Shown in pieces: positions 8,278-16,636 of a stretch of DNA of 52,807 nt. Positions within the stretch are counted from its first letter, which is position 1. Every line of letters begins with the position of its first letter. A program made the position numbers and the translations under genes. Location: NCBI RefSeq assembly GCF_047314965.1, contig NZ_JBLBVK010000037.1, forward strand, positions 1 to 52,807. Direction: 5' to 3'. A model generated the notes under the pieces. That model was given only the letters and a program-made list of their open reading frames with translations, did no database searches and had not been told where the DNA came from. The stretch comes from JAVJUV01 sp047314965. Its GTDB lineage: Bacteria > Pseudomonadota > Alphaproteobacteria > Rhodobacterales > Rhodobacteraceae.

Positions 8278-9027
8278 TCAGAGCTGCAGGTCGGCCACGA
8301 AGTCGTAGGCGTCACCGCGGTAGAGCGAGCGGGTGAGTTCCGCGACGCGTCCGCTTTCAAGGTAGGAAATTCGCTCGATGCTCAGCCCCGCGGCCCCCTC
8401 GACCACGCCGAGAAGTTCCGCCTCGCGGGCTTCGATGTTGACGGCCGAGATCCTCTGGACGGCCCGGACCGGGCGCAGTCCACGGGCGGCCAGCACCTCG
8501 TAGAGCGACGTCTTGATCTCCAGCGGGTTCGGCAGGATATCCAGCGGCAGCGACGCACGCTCGAGCGCCATGGGGCGGCCGCCGGCCTCTCGCAGGCGGT
8601 AGATGCGTGCGACCTCGTCTCCCTCGGCAAGATCGAGCGTGCGGGCCTCCTTCTCGGTCGGTGCGAATACGCCGCGCTCCAGCCACTTCGACCTCGTCTC
8701 CATGCCGCGCCGGGCCATGTCCTCGGTAAAAGACGTCAGTTGCGTAAGTGATTGCTCCATTCGGGCGACGGCATCGCGGACGAAGGTTCCCGAGCCCTGG
8801 CGCTGCTCGACCAGCCCGTCGCGGACCAGTTCGTGGATCGCCTTGCGCACGGTGACGCGGGAAAGCTTGGTTATACCGGCCAGCTCGCGTTCCGGCGGGA
8901 GCGAGGAATTCGGCGGCAGGACCCCGGAGCCGATGCCCTCTTCCAGCCGCCGTTTCAGCTGCACGTACCGTGGGCCTCCGCTCTCGGAAAGCCACCCGTT
9001 GGGTCGGAGAAACTCGACTGCGCTCAA
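8278..9027 (-). CDS. GntR/HutC-family regulator of the amino-sugar locus
   Basis: A 249-aa repressor-type protein. It starts at TTG 9027, which overlaps the kinase stop as TTGA and has AGGAG 8 nt upstream; no early ATG exists in frame. Residues about 18-88 are the winged helix (YVQLKRRLEEGI, LPPERELAGI, LSRVTVRKAIHELVRDGLVE, QGSGTFV). The rest is a UTRA effector domain (ARIYRLREAGGRPMALERAS, FVADLQL end). HutC-type GntR proteins such as NagR bind sugar-phosphate ligands and release DNA. Its position inside the operon, and paired repeats in the divergent promoter gap, make autoregulation and control of both operons likely. GlcN-6-P or GlcNAc-6-P as effector is inference. Confidence 0.9.
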   Translation of the reverse strand: MSAVEFLRPNGWLSESGGPRYVQLKRRLEEGIGSGVLPPNSSLPPERELAGITKLSRVTVRKAIHELVRDGLVEQRQGSGTFVRDAVARMEQSLTQLTSFTEDMARRGMETRSKWLERGVFAPTEKEARTLDLAEGDEVARIYRLREAGGRPMALERASLPLDILPNPLEIKTSLYEVLAARGLRPVRAVQRISAVNIEAREAELLGVVEGAAGLSIERISYLESGRVAELTRSLYRGDAYDFVADLQL

Positions 9028-9902
9028 GGGGTGATCTCCTGTGCAAGGTCCTGCGCAAGCGCAATTGCGCCCTCGAGGGGTTGGCCCTCAGGCTCGGCCA
9101 GACCGGCGCGCAGGTCATCCGGAAGATAGGAAAGGTAATGCGGGCCGATGCCGCCGGTGAGGCAAACCGCCTGTCCCGGCCGCCAACCGAGCACATGCAG
9201 CGCACGGGCGATTTCTCCGCCCCCCATGCGCATGATCGCGATGCCGATGGCGTCTCCCTGGCCCGCGGACTCGGTCACGAGAGGCGCAAGCGCGCCCAAT
9301 TCCGACGGCTGCGCCGACCCCGCGAACCGAACGATACCAGCAGTGCCGCCGAACCTTTCGGCCAGCCGATCGCTTAGCGGAGTCGGGCGCTGCCGCCCGT
9401 CGAGGGCCTCGAGCGTCAGGGAAAGTGCGCGGCGACCGACCCACTGGGCCGAGGCCTCGTCCCCGAGAACCGGCCCCCAGCCGCCCGCAAGACGCACATT
9501 GTCGCCAATCTGCACGGCGTAGAACGAACCGGTGCCGCAGTGGCCGATCGCGCCGTCGCGGCGACCGAGGACGCCGCGCACGGCTGCGACCCGATCATCC
9601 TCGATTCGCACATGCCGGAACGGCAACGCGCCGCGGAGCCGGTTGGCGATTTCCGGTCCGGTCACACCGGCAAGTCCGACGAATGCGGGCGCCGCCGACA
9701 GCGCCTCGACCGTGCACCCCGTGCCTGCCGCAAGTGCCTCCAGTCCTTCCGCAATCTGGTGGACCGCCTGGTCGAAATCGGTCGAGAGGTTGGCGGATCC
9801 GGTCTCGACGGCGATGACGTCATCGCCCCTGGAAGCCGCGATACGGCAACGCGTTCCGCCGCCGTCTATGGCAAGGACAAGTGTATGGAGATGCTTGTTC
9901 AT
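9024..9902 (-). CDS. BadF/BadG-type amino-sugar kinase (GlcNAc/MurNAc kinase)
   Basis: A 292-aa ASKHA-fold kinase. The phosphate-1 loop is AIDGGGTRCRIA at 11-22, GLAGV lies in the first third, GHCGTGSFYAV is the phosphate-2 region and LTGGIGPHY is the adenosine motif. Members include human NAGK, bacterial GlcNAc kinases and clostridial MurK, which phosphorylates both MurNAc and GlcNAc. As first gene of an operon ending in nagA, and divergent from murQ, it should make MurNAc-6-P and/or GlcNAc-6-P from sugars imported by the ABC system, since there is no phosphotransferase (PTS) gene here. The start ATG 9902 follows AAAGGT inside the operator region, leaving little room for a canonical Shine-Dalgarno. 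Substrate choice is inferred from context only. Confidence 0.85.
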   Translation of the reverse strand: MNKHLHTLVLAIDGGGTRCRIAASRGDDVIAVETGSANLSTDFDQAVHQIAEGLEALAAGTGCTVEALSAAPAFVGLAGVTGPEIANRLRGALPFRHVRIEDDRVAAVRGVLGRRDGAIGHCGTGSFYAVQIGDNVRLAGGWGPVLGDEASAQWVGRRALSLTLEALDGRQRPTPLSDRLAERFGGTAGIVRFAGSAQPSELGALAPLVTESAGQGDAIGIAIMRMGGGEIARALHVLGWRPGQAVCLTGGIGPHYLSYLPDDLRAGLAEPEGQPLEGAIALAQDLAQEITP

Positions 9903-9905
9903 AGT

Positions 9906-9922
9906 AATACCTTTATAGTACC
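9906..9922 (-). promoter_or_regulatory. Operator-like repeat, kinase side
   Basis: On the minus strand this reads GGTACTATAAAGGTATT, two GGTA-starting units 11 bases apart. It matches the site at 10017-10033 at 15 of 17 positions, in opposite orientation, and ends 3 bases upstream of the kinase start codon. Probable binding site for the GntR regulator. Confidence 0.6.
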
Positions 9923-10007
9923 TTTGTGAGAAATGGAAGTACTAAATAAAACCAATAAATCGAATTATCGCATATTTAGGGAGAATCTCGAACCTTCAAT
10001 AAAAATC

Positions 10008-10035
10008 TGGACAATAGGTATTAGAAAGGTATTAT
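10008..10035 (+). promoter_or_regulatory. Putative promoter of the murQ-transporter operon
   Basis: TGGACA (10008-10013), a 16-base spacer and TATTAT (10030-10035; TATACT overlaps at 10033-10038) form a plausible sigma-70 type promoter 26-50 bases before the murQ ATG. The operator-like repeat lies across the spacer and -10, which is the expected geometry for repression. Confidence 0.5.
10017..10033 (+). promoter_or_regulatory. Operator-like repeat, murQ side
   Basis: GGTATTAGAAAGGTATT, again a tandem GGTATT unit with an 11-base period, equivalent to the site before the kinase gene. The whole 158-base divergent gap is strikingly AT-rich. Confidence 0.6.
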
Positions 10036-10060
10036 ACTAATCATAATTGGGGGGATTCGC

Positions 10061-10948
10061 ATGACCACATCAGGGACAGAAGCGCTGCACGTATCGGCGA
10101 AGGGGCTCGACGAACGCCCGGCGGCCGATGTCGCGGCGATCCTGGCGGAGAGCCAGATCGCGGCAGCGGCCTCGGTCCGCGATGCCGCGCCGGCGATCGC
10201 GCGGGCCGCCGAGGCAATGGCGGCAACGATCCGAAGCGGCGGCGTGCTCCACTATGCCGCCGCCGGGTCGTCGGGGCTGATGGCCGCCGCGGATGCTCAG
10301 GAGCTGGGCGGTACCTTCTCAATCCTGCCCGCACAGATCCGTATCCATATGGCCGGGGGGCTGCCGACCGGTGTCGAAATGCCCGGCGGGACCGAAGACG
10401 ACACTGCCAGCCTTGACGCCGCGCTGACCGGCCTGTCCCCGCATGACACGGTCATCGCGGTCTCGGCCAGCGGAACCACGCCCTTCACGCTCGCCGCCGC
10501 GCGGATCGCAAGCGCTTCCGGAGCGACCGTCGTCGCGATCGCCAACAATCCTGGGACGGCGCTTCTGGACGCCGCAGACCACCCCATCTGCATCGCCACG
10601 CCGCCCGAAGTCCTCTCCGGCTCCACCCGGATGGGAGCGGGAACGGCGCAGAAGATCGCGCTCAACATGCTGTCCACGCTGATGGCGGTCCGGCTCGGTC
10701 ACGTCCACGATGGAATGATGGTTAACCTGCACGCCGACAACATCAAGCTTCGCGCTCGGGCGGTCGCCATCGTGTGCGAGGTTGCCGGCGTTGACGCGGA
10801 CACGGCCGCGTCGGCGCTCGAGGCCTGTGGAGGCAGGGTGAAACCGGCCGTCCTGATCGCCGCGAAAGGCATGCCGGCAAGCCGGGCCAACGAAATTCTT
10901 CGAGAAACCGAAGGAAACCTTCGCGCCGCCCTGGCGCGGAACACCTGA
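10061..10948 (+). CDS. murQ: N-acetylmuramic acid 6-phosphate etherase
   Basis: A 295-aa SIS-fold lyase that cleaves the D-lactyl ether of MurNAc-6-phosphate to give GlcNAc-6-phosphate and D-lactate in the cytoplasm. Family features run in order: LDERPAADVAAIL, HYAAAGSSGLMAAADAQELG (sugar-phosphate loop at 69-72, catalytic-type Glu at 81), GGTEDD with a second Glu at 112, AVSASGTTPFTLAAA, then PPEVLSGSTRMGAGTAQKI and VHDGMMVNLHADNIKLR, with a C-terminal helical tail. A strong GGGGG lies 7 bases before ATG 10061. As first gene of the plus-strand operon it links MurNAc uptake to the NagA/SIS steps encoded divergently. Identity is secure: the combination of length and motifs fits MurQ rather than a glucokinase regulatory protein. 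Confidence 0.94.
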   Translation: MTTSGTEALHVSAKGLDERPAADVAAILAESQIAAAASVRDAAPAIARAAEAMAATIRSGGVLHYAAAGSSGLMAAADAQELGGTFSILPAQIRIHMAGGLPTGVEMPGGTEDDTASLDAALTGLSPHDTVIAVSASGTTPFTLAAARIASASGATVVAIANNPGTALLDAADHPICIATPPEVLSGSTRMGAGTAQKIALNMLSTLMAVRLGHVHDGMMVNLHADNIKLRARAVAIVCEVAGVDADTAASALEACGGRVKPAVLIAAKGMPASRANEILRETEGNLRAALARNT

Positions 10949-10974
10949 CACTTGATTCAACTGGGAGGTCAAAC

Positions 10975-12228
10975 ATGACACGCAACACTCTGAAACTCGC
11001 GCTCGTGACAACGGCGCTCGTGGCGACGGGCGCGCAGGCGCAGGACGTCACGCTGACGATCGAAAGCTGGCGCAACGACGACCTGACGCTCTGGCAGGAC
11101 AAGATCATTCCGGCCTTCGAGGCGCAAAACCCCGGCATAAAGGTCCAGTTCACGCCGTCGGCCCCGGCCGAGTACAACGCGGTGCTGAACTCCAAGCTCG
11201 ACGCCGGTTCGGCGGGCGACCTCATCACCTGCCGTCCCTTCGACGCCTCGCTGGCGCTCTACCAGGCGGGCCACCTGACCGACCTGAGCGGCCTCGACGC
11301 GATGACGAACTTCTCTGACGTCGCCAAGTCCGCATGGCAGACCGACGACGGCTCGGCCACCTTCTGCGTCCCTATGGCCGCCGTCATCCACGGCTTCATC
11401 TACAACAAGGATGCCTTCGCCGAGCTTGGCCTCGACGTTCCGACGACAGAGGACGAGTTCTTCGCCGCACTCGACAAGATCAAGGAAGACGGCACGTACA
11501 TCCCGATGGCCATGGGCACCAACGACCAGTGGGAAGCGGCCACCATGGGCTACAACAACATCGGCCCGAACTACTGGAACGGCGAGGAAGGCCGCCAGGC
11601 GCTAATCGCGGGCACGCAGAAGCTGACCGACCCGCAGTGGGTCGCGCCATACGCGACGCTCGCGCGCTGGGGCGCGTACCTGGGCGACGGCTACGAGGCG
11701 CAGACCTATCCCGACAGCCAGAACATCTTCACGCTGGGCCGCGCCGCGATCTATCCCGCCGGGTCGTGGGAGGTCTCGGGCTTCAACGCGCTGGCAGATT
11801 TCGAAATGGGCGCCTTCAAGCCGCCGGTCAAGAATGCGGGCGACACCTGCTATATCTCGGATCACACCGACATCGGGATCGGCATGAACGCCAAGACCGC
11901 CAACCCCGAGGCAGCACAGACCTTCCTGGCCTGGGTCGCCAGTCCCGAGTTCGCCGAGATCTTCGCCAACGCGCTGCCCGGCTTCTTCCCGCTGTCCTCG
12001 GCCCCGGTCGAGATCGCCGATCCGCTGGCCGCCGAGTTCGTTAGCTGGCGCGGGGAATGCGAAAGCACCATCCGCTCGACCTACCAGGTCCTTTCGCGCG
12101 GCACGCCTAACCTCGAAAACGAGACCTGGGGCGCTTCCGTCGCGGCGATCAAGGGCACATCCACGCCAGAGGAACTTGGCCAGAAGCTCCAGGAAGGCCT
12201 GGCAAGCTGGTACGCCCCGCAGCAGTAA
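10975..12228 (+). CDS. ABC sugar transporter, substrate-binding protein (family 1)
   Basis: A 417-aa periplasmic binding protein with a Sec signal peptide (residues 1-22, cleavage after AQA). It shows the fold of maltose/oligosaccharide binding proteins: LTIESWRNDDLTLWQDKIIPAF, LNSKLDAGSAGDLITCRPFD, GFIYNKDAFAELGLDVPTTEDEFF, then a sugar-facing FTLGRAAIYPAGSWEVSG region and TANPEAAQTFLAWVASPEFA. GGGAGG lies 7 bases upstream of the ATG. It sits between murQ and two permease genes, so MurNAc, GlcNAc or a muropeptide-derived sugar is the likely ligand. An 11-bp hairpin follows the gene and may raise its expression over the permeases. The ligand cannot be read from sequence. Confidence 0.9.
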   Translation: MTRNTLKLALVTTALVATGAQAQDVTLTIESWRNDDLTLWQDKIIPAFEAQNPGIKVQFTPSAPAEYNAVLNSKLDAGSAGDLITCRPFDASLALYQAGHLTDLSGLDAMTNFSDVAKSAWQTDDGSATFCVPMAAVIHGFIYNKDAFAELGLDVPTTEDEFFAALDKIKEDGTYIPMAMGTNDQWEAATMGYNNIGPNYWNGEEGRQALIAGTQKLTDPQWVAPYATLARWGAYLGDGYEAQTYPDSQNIFTLGRAAIYPAGSWEVSGFNALADFEMGAFKPPVKNAGDTCYISDHTDIGIGMNAKTANPEAAQTFLAWVASPEFAEIFANALPGFFPLSSAPVEIADPLAAEFVSWRGECESTIRSTYQVLSRGTPNLENETWGASVAAIKGTSTPEELGQKLQEGLASWYAPQQ

Positions 12229-12248
12229 CCTCCCGCTGCTGCACATTC

Positions 12249-12273
12249 GTCCCGGGCGCATCGCGCCCGGGAC
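12249..12273 (+). terminator. Intercistronic hairpin after the binding-protein gene
   Basis: GTCCCGGGCGC (12249-12259) and GCGCCCGGGAC (12263-12273) form a perfect 11-bp stem with a 3-base loop, without a T-tract. It probably acts as partial terminator or 3' stabiliser that keeps binding-protein mRNA in excess of permease mRNA. Confidence 0.7.
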
Positions 12274-12297
12274 ATGTCCCCTGATCCGGAGAGAGCC

Positions 12298-13212
12298 ATG
12301 AACCTCGCCCGCGTCCGCTGGCACATTCTCGTGTTCCTTGCGCCAGCCGTCACCGTCTACACCGCCGTGATGATTTTCCCGCTCTTCAATACGCTTCGCC
12401 TCGCGCTCTACAGCCGGGTCGACCAGGAGCGCGTCTTCGTGGGCTTCGACAACTTCCGCACGCTGTTCTTCGACCCGATCTGGGCCGAGCAGTTCTGGAA
12501 CGCGCTCGGCAACAACTTCTGGTTCTTCCTGATCCACATGCTGGTGCAGAACCCGATCGGTGTGGCACTGGCAGCCCTTCTCAGCCATCCGCGCCTGCGG
12601 TTCGCGGCGCTCTACCGCTCCGCGATCTTCCTCCCGACGATCCTCAGCTTCGTGATCGTGGGCTTCGCCTGGAAACTGATCCTCTCGCCGATCTGGGGCA
12701 TCGCGCCCTCGATGCTGGACGCCATCGGCTTGAAGGCGCTCTACGCGCCCTGGCTGGGCAAGGAGGAGTACGCGCTCACGACGCTGGCGCTGGTCTCGGT
12801 CTGGCAGTTCGTCGGCATCCCGATGATGCTGATCTACGCCGCGCTGCTGACCATCCCCGAGGAAATCCTCGAAGCCGGCGAAGTCGACGGCATCACCGGC
12901 ATGGCCGCTTTCTGGAAGATCAAGCTTCCGCTCATCCTGCCCTCGATCGGGATCATCTCGATCCTCACCTTCGTCGGCAACTTCAACGCCTTCGACCTGA
13001 TCTATGCCGCCCAGGGCGCGCTGGCGGGGCCGGATTTCTCGACCGACATCCTGGGCACTTTCATGTATCGCACGTTCTTCGGCTTCCAACTCCAGCTCGG
13101 CGACCCGCACATGGGCTCGGCCATCGCGGGGGCGATGTTCGCGATCATCCTGATCGGTGTCTGCATCTATCTCTTCGGCATCCAGACCCGGATGCGCCGC
13201 TACCAGCTCTGA
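12298..13212 (+). CDS. ABC sugar transporter permease 1 (MalF-like)
   Basis: A 304-aa inner-membrane permease. I prefer ATG 12298, 4 bases after GGAGAGA, over an in-frame ATG 24 bases upstream that lies at the foot of the hairpin. Six hydrophobic segments are visible, starting with ILVFLAPAVTVYTAVMIF. The ATPase-contact EAA loop reads EEILEAGEVDGITGMAAFWKI followed by LPLILPSIG, the classical binding-protein-dependent transport signature. It forms the transmembrane pore with the next gene, 10 bases downstream. Family 1 sugar permeases of this length take mono- to oligosaccharides. Confidence 0.9.
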   Translation: MNLARVRWHILVFLAPAVTVYTAVMIFPLFNTLRLALYSRVDQERVFVGFDNFRTLFFDPIWAEQFWNALGNNFWFFLIHMLVQNPIGVALAALLSHPRLRFAALYRSAIFLPTILSFVIVGFAWKLILSPIWGIAPSMLDAIGLKALYAPWLGKEEYALTTLALVSVWQFVGIPMMLIYAALLTIPEEILEAGEVDGITGMAAFWKIKLPLILPSIGIISILTFVGNFNAFDLIYAAQGALAGPDFSTDILGTFMYRTFFGFQLQLGDPHMGSAIAGAMFAIILIGVCIYLFGIQTRMRRYQL

Positions 13213-13222
13213 GGACGGACCG

Positions 13223-14062
13223 ATGAACAAGGCACGCTCGAACCCGCTCAATGCCGCGATGATGCACGGGGCGCTGATCTTCTACACGCTGATCGCCCTC
13301 TTCCCGGTCTTCATCATCCTGATCAACAGCTTCAAGGATCGCCGGTCGATCTTCCGCGAGCCGCTGGCGCTGCCCGACGCCACCAGCTTCTCGACGATCG
13401 GCTACGAGACGGTGATGAAGCAGGGGGATTTCTTCCTCTACTTCCAGAACTCGATGATCGTCACGGTCGCCTCGCTGTTCTTCGTGCTGCTCTTCGGCGC
13501 CATGGCGGCCTATGCGCTCAGCGAATACCGGTTCCGGGGTAACCTGCTGATGGGGCTCTACCTCGCGCTCGGGATCATGATCCCGATCCGGATCGGCACC
13601 GTCGCGATCCTCGAGATGATGGTGGCGACCGGGCTGGTCAATACGCTCTGGGCGCTGATCCTGGTCTACACGGCGCAAGGCTTGCCGCTGGCGGTCTTCA
13701 TCCTGTCCGAGTTCATGCGCCAGGTCTCGGACGACCTGAAGAACGCGGGACGGATCGACGGGCTGAGCGAGTACACGATCTTCTTCCGCCTCGTGTTGCC
13801 GCTGGTGCGGCCCGTGATGGCGACGGTCGCGGTGTTCAACATGATCCCGATTTGGAACGACCTCTGGTTCCCGCTGATCCTCGCGCCCGCGGAGCAGACC
13901 AAGACGCTCACGCTCGGCAGCCAGGTCTTCATCGGGCAGTTCGTGACCGACTGGAACGCGGTTCTCTCCGCGCTCTCCATGGCGATCCTGCCAGTGCTGA
14001 TCCTCTACGTGATCTTCTCGCGCCAGCTGATCCGCGGCCTTACCTCGGGAGCGGTCAAATGA
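13223..14062 (+). CDS. ABC sugar transporter permease 2 (MalG-like)
   Basis: A 279-aa inner-membrane permease from ATG 13223, preceded by GAGGACGG. An earlier in-frame start would lie inside permease 1 and is rejected. Hydrophobic segments include LIFYTLIALFPVFIILINSF and the VTVASLFFVLLFGAMAAYAL stretch. The EAA loop reads DDLKNAGRIDGLSEYTIFFR followed by LVLPLVRPV. It is the MalG-type partner of the preceding permease and ends with an ATGA overlap into the oxidoreductase gene, so its translation is coupled to that gene. Confidence 0.9.
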   Translation: MNKARSNPLNAAMMHGALIFYTLIALFPVFIILINSFKDRRSIFREPLALPDATSFSTIGYETVMKQGDFFLYFQNSMIVTVASLFFVLLFGAMAAYALSEYRFRGNLLMGLYLALGIMIPIRIGTVAILEMMVATGLVNTLWALILVYTAQGLPLAVFILSEFMRQVSDDLKNAGRIDGLSEYTIFFRLVLPLVRPVMATVAVFNMIPIWNDLWFPLILAPAEQTKTLTLGSQVFIGQFVTDWNAVLSALSMAILPVLILYVIFSRQLIRGLTSGAVK

Positions 14063-15090
14063 TCCGCGTGTTGATCGCAGGCCTGGGCAACATGGGGCTC
14101 AGCCACGCGCTCGCCCACCATGCCCATCCTGAAGCCGAGATCGTCGGGCTGGTCAATCGCTCGCCGGTGGAGCTTCCCGAGGCGTTGGCCGGCTACCCCC
14201 GCTTCGCCACTTTCGAAGAGGGAATGGCCACCGTTCCCGACCTGGTCGTGATCGCCACTTACTCGGACAGCCACGCGGACTACGCCTGCGCGGCGATGGA
14301 GGCCGGGGCCCATGTCTTCGTCGAGAAGCCGCTGGCCACGACCGTTGCCGACGCCCGCCGCGTGGTGGCGACGGCCGAACGCACCGGCCGCAAGCTGGTG
14401 GTAGGCTACATCCTGCGTCACCACCCCTCGTGGATACGGCTGATCGAGGAGGCGCGCGCGCTCGGCGGTCCCTTCGTCTTTCGGCTGAACCTGAACCAGC
14501 AGTCCTCGGGGGCCGAGTGGGAGACGCACAAGGCGCTCATGCAGACGACCTCGCCCATCGTCGACTGCGGTGTCCATTACGTCGACGTCATGTGCCAGAT
14601 CACCGATGCCGCACCGGTCCGGGTGCACGGCATGGGCCTGCGGCTGACCGACGAAATCGCGCCCGACATGTACAATTATGGCCAGTTCCAGGTAATGTTC
14701 GCCGACGGCTCGGTCGGCTGGTACGAGGCCGGATGGGGGCCGATGATGTCGGAAACCGCCTTCTTCGTGAAGGACATCGTCAGCCCGAACGGCTCGGTCT
14801 CGATCACCGAAGGCAACACGGGCGCCTCGTCCGACATCGACGGACATACGAAAGTTGGCGGCATCCTGGTCCATACACCTCGGGGCGACCGCAGGATCAA
14901 AATGCCGGACGAACCTGGCCATCAGGCGCTCTGCGACGCCGAACAGGCCTTCGTGCTGCGCGCGATCGCCGAAGACATCGACCTTCGCCGCCACATGAGC
15001 GACGCGATCAGCTCGCTCGCGATCTGTCTCGCGGCCGACGAAAGTATCCGCACCAGCCAGTCCGTTTCACTGAAGGAGACCCAGCAATGA
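14059..15090 (+). CDS. Gfo/Idh/MocA family oxidoreductase in the amino-sugar operon
   Basis: A 343-aa NAD(P)-dependent enzyme. I start it at ATG 14059 because it overlaps the permease stop as ATGA and opens directly into a Rossmann fold (IRVLIAGLGNMG at 2-13). EKP at 89-91 and the substrate-site motif DCGVHYVD at 169-176 are typical of the family; the C-terminal half is the alpha/beta substrate domain. It is cytoplasmic, with no export signal. The operon otherwise covers uptake, phosphorylation, lactyl-ether cleavage, deacetylation and deamination, so this step is not needed for plain MurNAc or GlcNAc. It may prepare a modified sugar (1,6-anhydro, glycosidic or oxidised form), as some Gfo/Idh enzymes do through transient oxidation. 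The true substrate is unknown. Confidence 0.85.
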   Translation: MIRVLIAGLGNMGLSHALAHHAHPEAEIVGLVNRSPVELPEALAGYPRFATFEEGMATVPDLVVIATYSDSHADYACAAMEAGAHVFVEKPLATTVADARRVVATAERTGRKLVVGYILRHHPSWIRLIEEARALGGPFVFRLNLNQQSSGAEWETHKALMQTTSPIVDCGVHYVDVMCQITDAAPVRVHGMGLRLTDEIAPDMYNYGQFQVMFADGSVGWYEAGWGPMMSETAFFVKDIVSPNGSVSITEGNTGASSDIDGHTKVGGILVHTPRGDRRIKMPDEPGHQALCDAEQAFVLRAIAEDIDLRRHMSDAISSLAICLAADESIRTSQSVSLKETQQ

Positions 15091-16082
15091 CCGCCCTGAC
15101 CCTGAAAAACGTGAACAAGTCCTTCGGTGACGTGCATGTTCTCAAGGACATCAACCTGGAAGTCGAGGATGGTGAATTCGTCGTCTTCGTCGGCCCCTCC
15201 GGCTGCGGCAAGTCCACGCTCCTGCGCGTGATCGCCGGGCTCGAGGACGCGACCTCTGGCGAGATCCGGATCGGCGGCGACGTGATCAACCTGACCCCGC
15301 CCTCGAAGCGCGGCATCGCCATGGTGTTCCAAAGCTATGCGCTCTACCCCCACTTGAACGTTCGCGGCAACATGACCCTCGCGCTCAAGCAAGAGGGCCA
15401 GCCCAAGGCGGTGATCGAGGAGCGGGTTCAGAAAGCCTCGAAGATGCTCAACCTCGACCCCTACCTCGAGCGCCACCCGTCCGAGCTCTCCGGCGGTCAA
15501 CGCCAGCGCGTCGCCATCGGACGCGCCATTGTGCGCGAGCCCAAGCTCTTTCTCTTCGACGAACCGCTCTCCAACCTCGATGCCGCGCTCCGCATGAACA
15601 CCCGGATCGAGATTGCGAACCTCCACCGCCAGCTCGGGGCATCGATGATCTACGTTACCCACGACCAGACCGAGGCGATGACGCTCGCCGACAAGATCGT
15701 CGTCCTGCGCGACGGACGGGTCGAGCAGATCGGCAGCCCGATGGACCTCTACAACAACCCCGCGAACCAGTTCGTGGCCGGATTCCTCGGCTCGCCTTCG
15801 ATGAACTTCTTCCCGGCGGGACTGATCCACGAAGGCGACCCCCGCACCATGGGCGTCCGACCCGAGGATCTCTTCATATCCGGCGACGGCCCGCTTTCGG
15901 CCCGTGTCAGCCATGTCGAGAAACTCGGCGGCGATACCAACGTGATCGCGCATGTGAACGACCACCAGATCACCGCGCGGCTGTTTGGCCAGCACACGGT
16001 CGAAGAGGGACAGGAGCTGCGCTTCGGCTTCAAGCCGCAGAGCGCCTACCACTTCGATGACGCAGGCTTACGACTTTTCTGA
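15087..16082 (+). CDS. ABC sugar transporter ATP-binding protein (UgpC/MsmK type)
   Basis: A 331-aa ATPase from ATG 15087, overlapping the oxidoreductase stop as ATGA, with GGAG about 11 bases upstream. Walker A is GPSGCGKST at 36-44, the Q-loop MVFQSYALYPHL is at 79-90, the signature LSGGQRQR at 134-141, Walker B LFLFDEP at 154-160 and the switch histidine lies in YVTHDQTEAM. The C-terminal 90 residues form the OB-type regulatory domain (MGVRPEDLF). It powers the two upstream permeases at the inner membrane. A longer frame starts far upstream but overlaps the whole oxidoreductase gene and is a shadow. No terminator is obvious after the stop. Confidence 0.94.
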   Translation: MTALTLKNVNKSFGDVHVLKDINLEVEDGEFVVFVGPSGCGKSTLLRVIAGLEDATSGEIRIGGDVINLTPPSKRGIAMVFQSYALYPHLNVRGNMTLALKQEGQPKAVIEERVQKASKMLNLDPYLERHPSELSGGQRQRVAIGRAIVREPKLFLFDEPLSNLDAALRMNTRIEIANLHRQLGASMIYVTHDQTEAMTLADKIVVLRDGRVEQIGSPMDLYNNPANQFVAGFLGSPSMNFFPAGLIHEGDPRTMGVRPEDLFISGDGPLSARVSHVEKLGGDTNVIAHVNDHQITARLFGQHTVEEGQELRFGFKPQSAYHFDDAGLRLF

Positions 16083-16606
16083 AAGCAGAGCTAGCAACGC
16101 GATGCGTCCGGTCTCTTGGCACTGGCCGACATGGCCCAATGGACGCAAGCGACTGCGGGTGACTGGTGATGTTTGGTCGGCTCGGATACTGGTCGCGAGC
16201 CCTGGCGAGCTCGAGGTCGAAGACCCAATTAGGATGTGAGTTCCCAACTGAAATCTCTTGAGGCCGCACACAATTGCCGACCTCATTTTTGCCACTCGGC
16301 GCTGTCTGAAAAATCCAGCGAAGGTCGGCTTGATCAGCATGTGAGACATCCGACATAGGCACAGCGAAAAGCCGGTTTGGCTTTTAGGAGTTTGTGGCCG
16401 CATCGAAAGAGCGCATTGGTGAAATAGTGCCGCATCCCCGCGAACGGCCCAACGAACTGAAAGCTTCGGGCCATCATGGTTCGCTGCAACTGCATCCGGC
16501 AGCTTCGTCCGCAGCTCGGTCATCGAACACAATTGGACCAAGGTCTGCTATCCAGACGAGCGGCCGTTAGCGTGTGGACGTTCTGACATCCCGTTTAAGA
16601 TGGAAA

Positions 16607-16630
16607 GGCGGACGGCTTCTGCCGTCCGCC
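16607..16630 (-). terminator. Terminator-like hairpin of the decayed integrase
   Basis: GGCGGACGGC (16607-16616) and GCCGTCCGCC (16621-16630) form a perfect 10-bp stem with a 4-base loop. On the minus strand it starts 7 bases after the integrase-like stop codon and is followed by TTTCC, as expected for an intrinsic terminator. Confidence 0.65.
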
Positions 16631-16636
16631 AAACTC

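Noticed and set aside
11602..13251. Minus-strand open frame of 549 codons
   Set aside because: It lies antisense to the binding-protein and permease genes and is built of charged low-complexity residues, the usual artefact of high-GC codon use.
13852..15086. Longer starts for the oxidoreductase (13852) and the ATPase (14430)
   Set aside because: Both extensions overlap complete upstream genes in another frame; the Rossmann and Walker domains start at 14059 and 15087.
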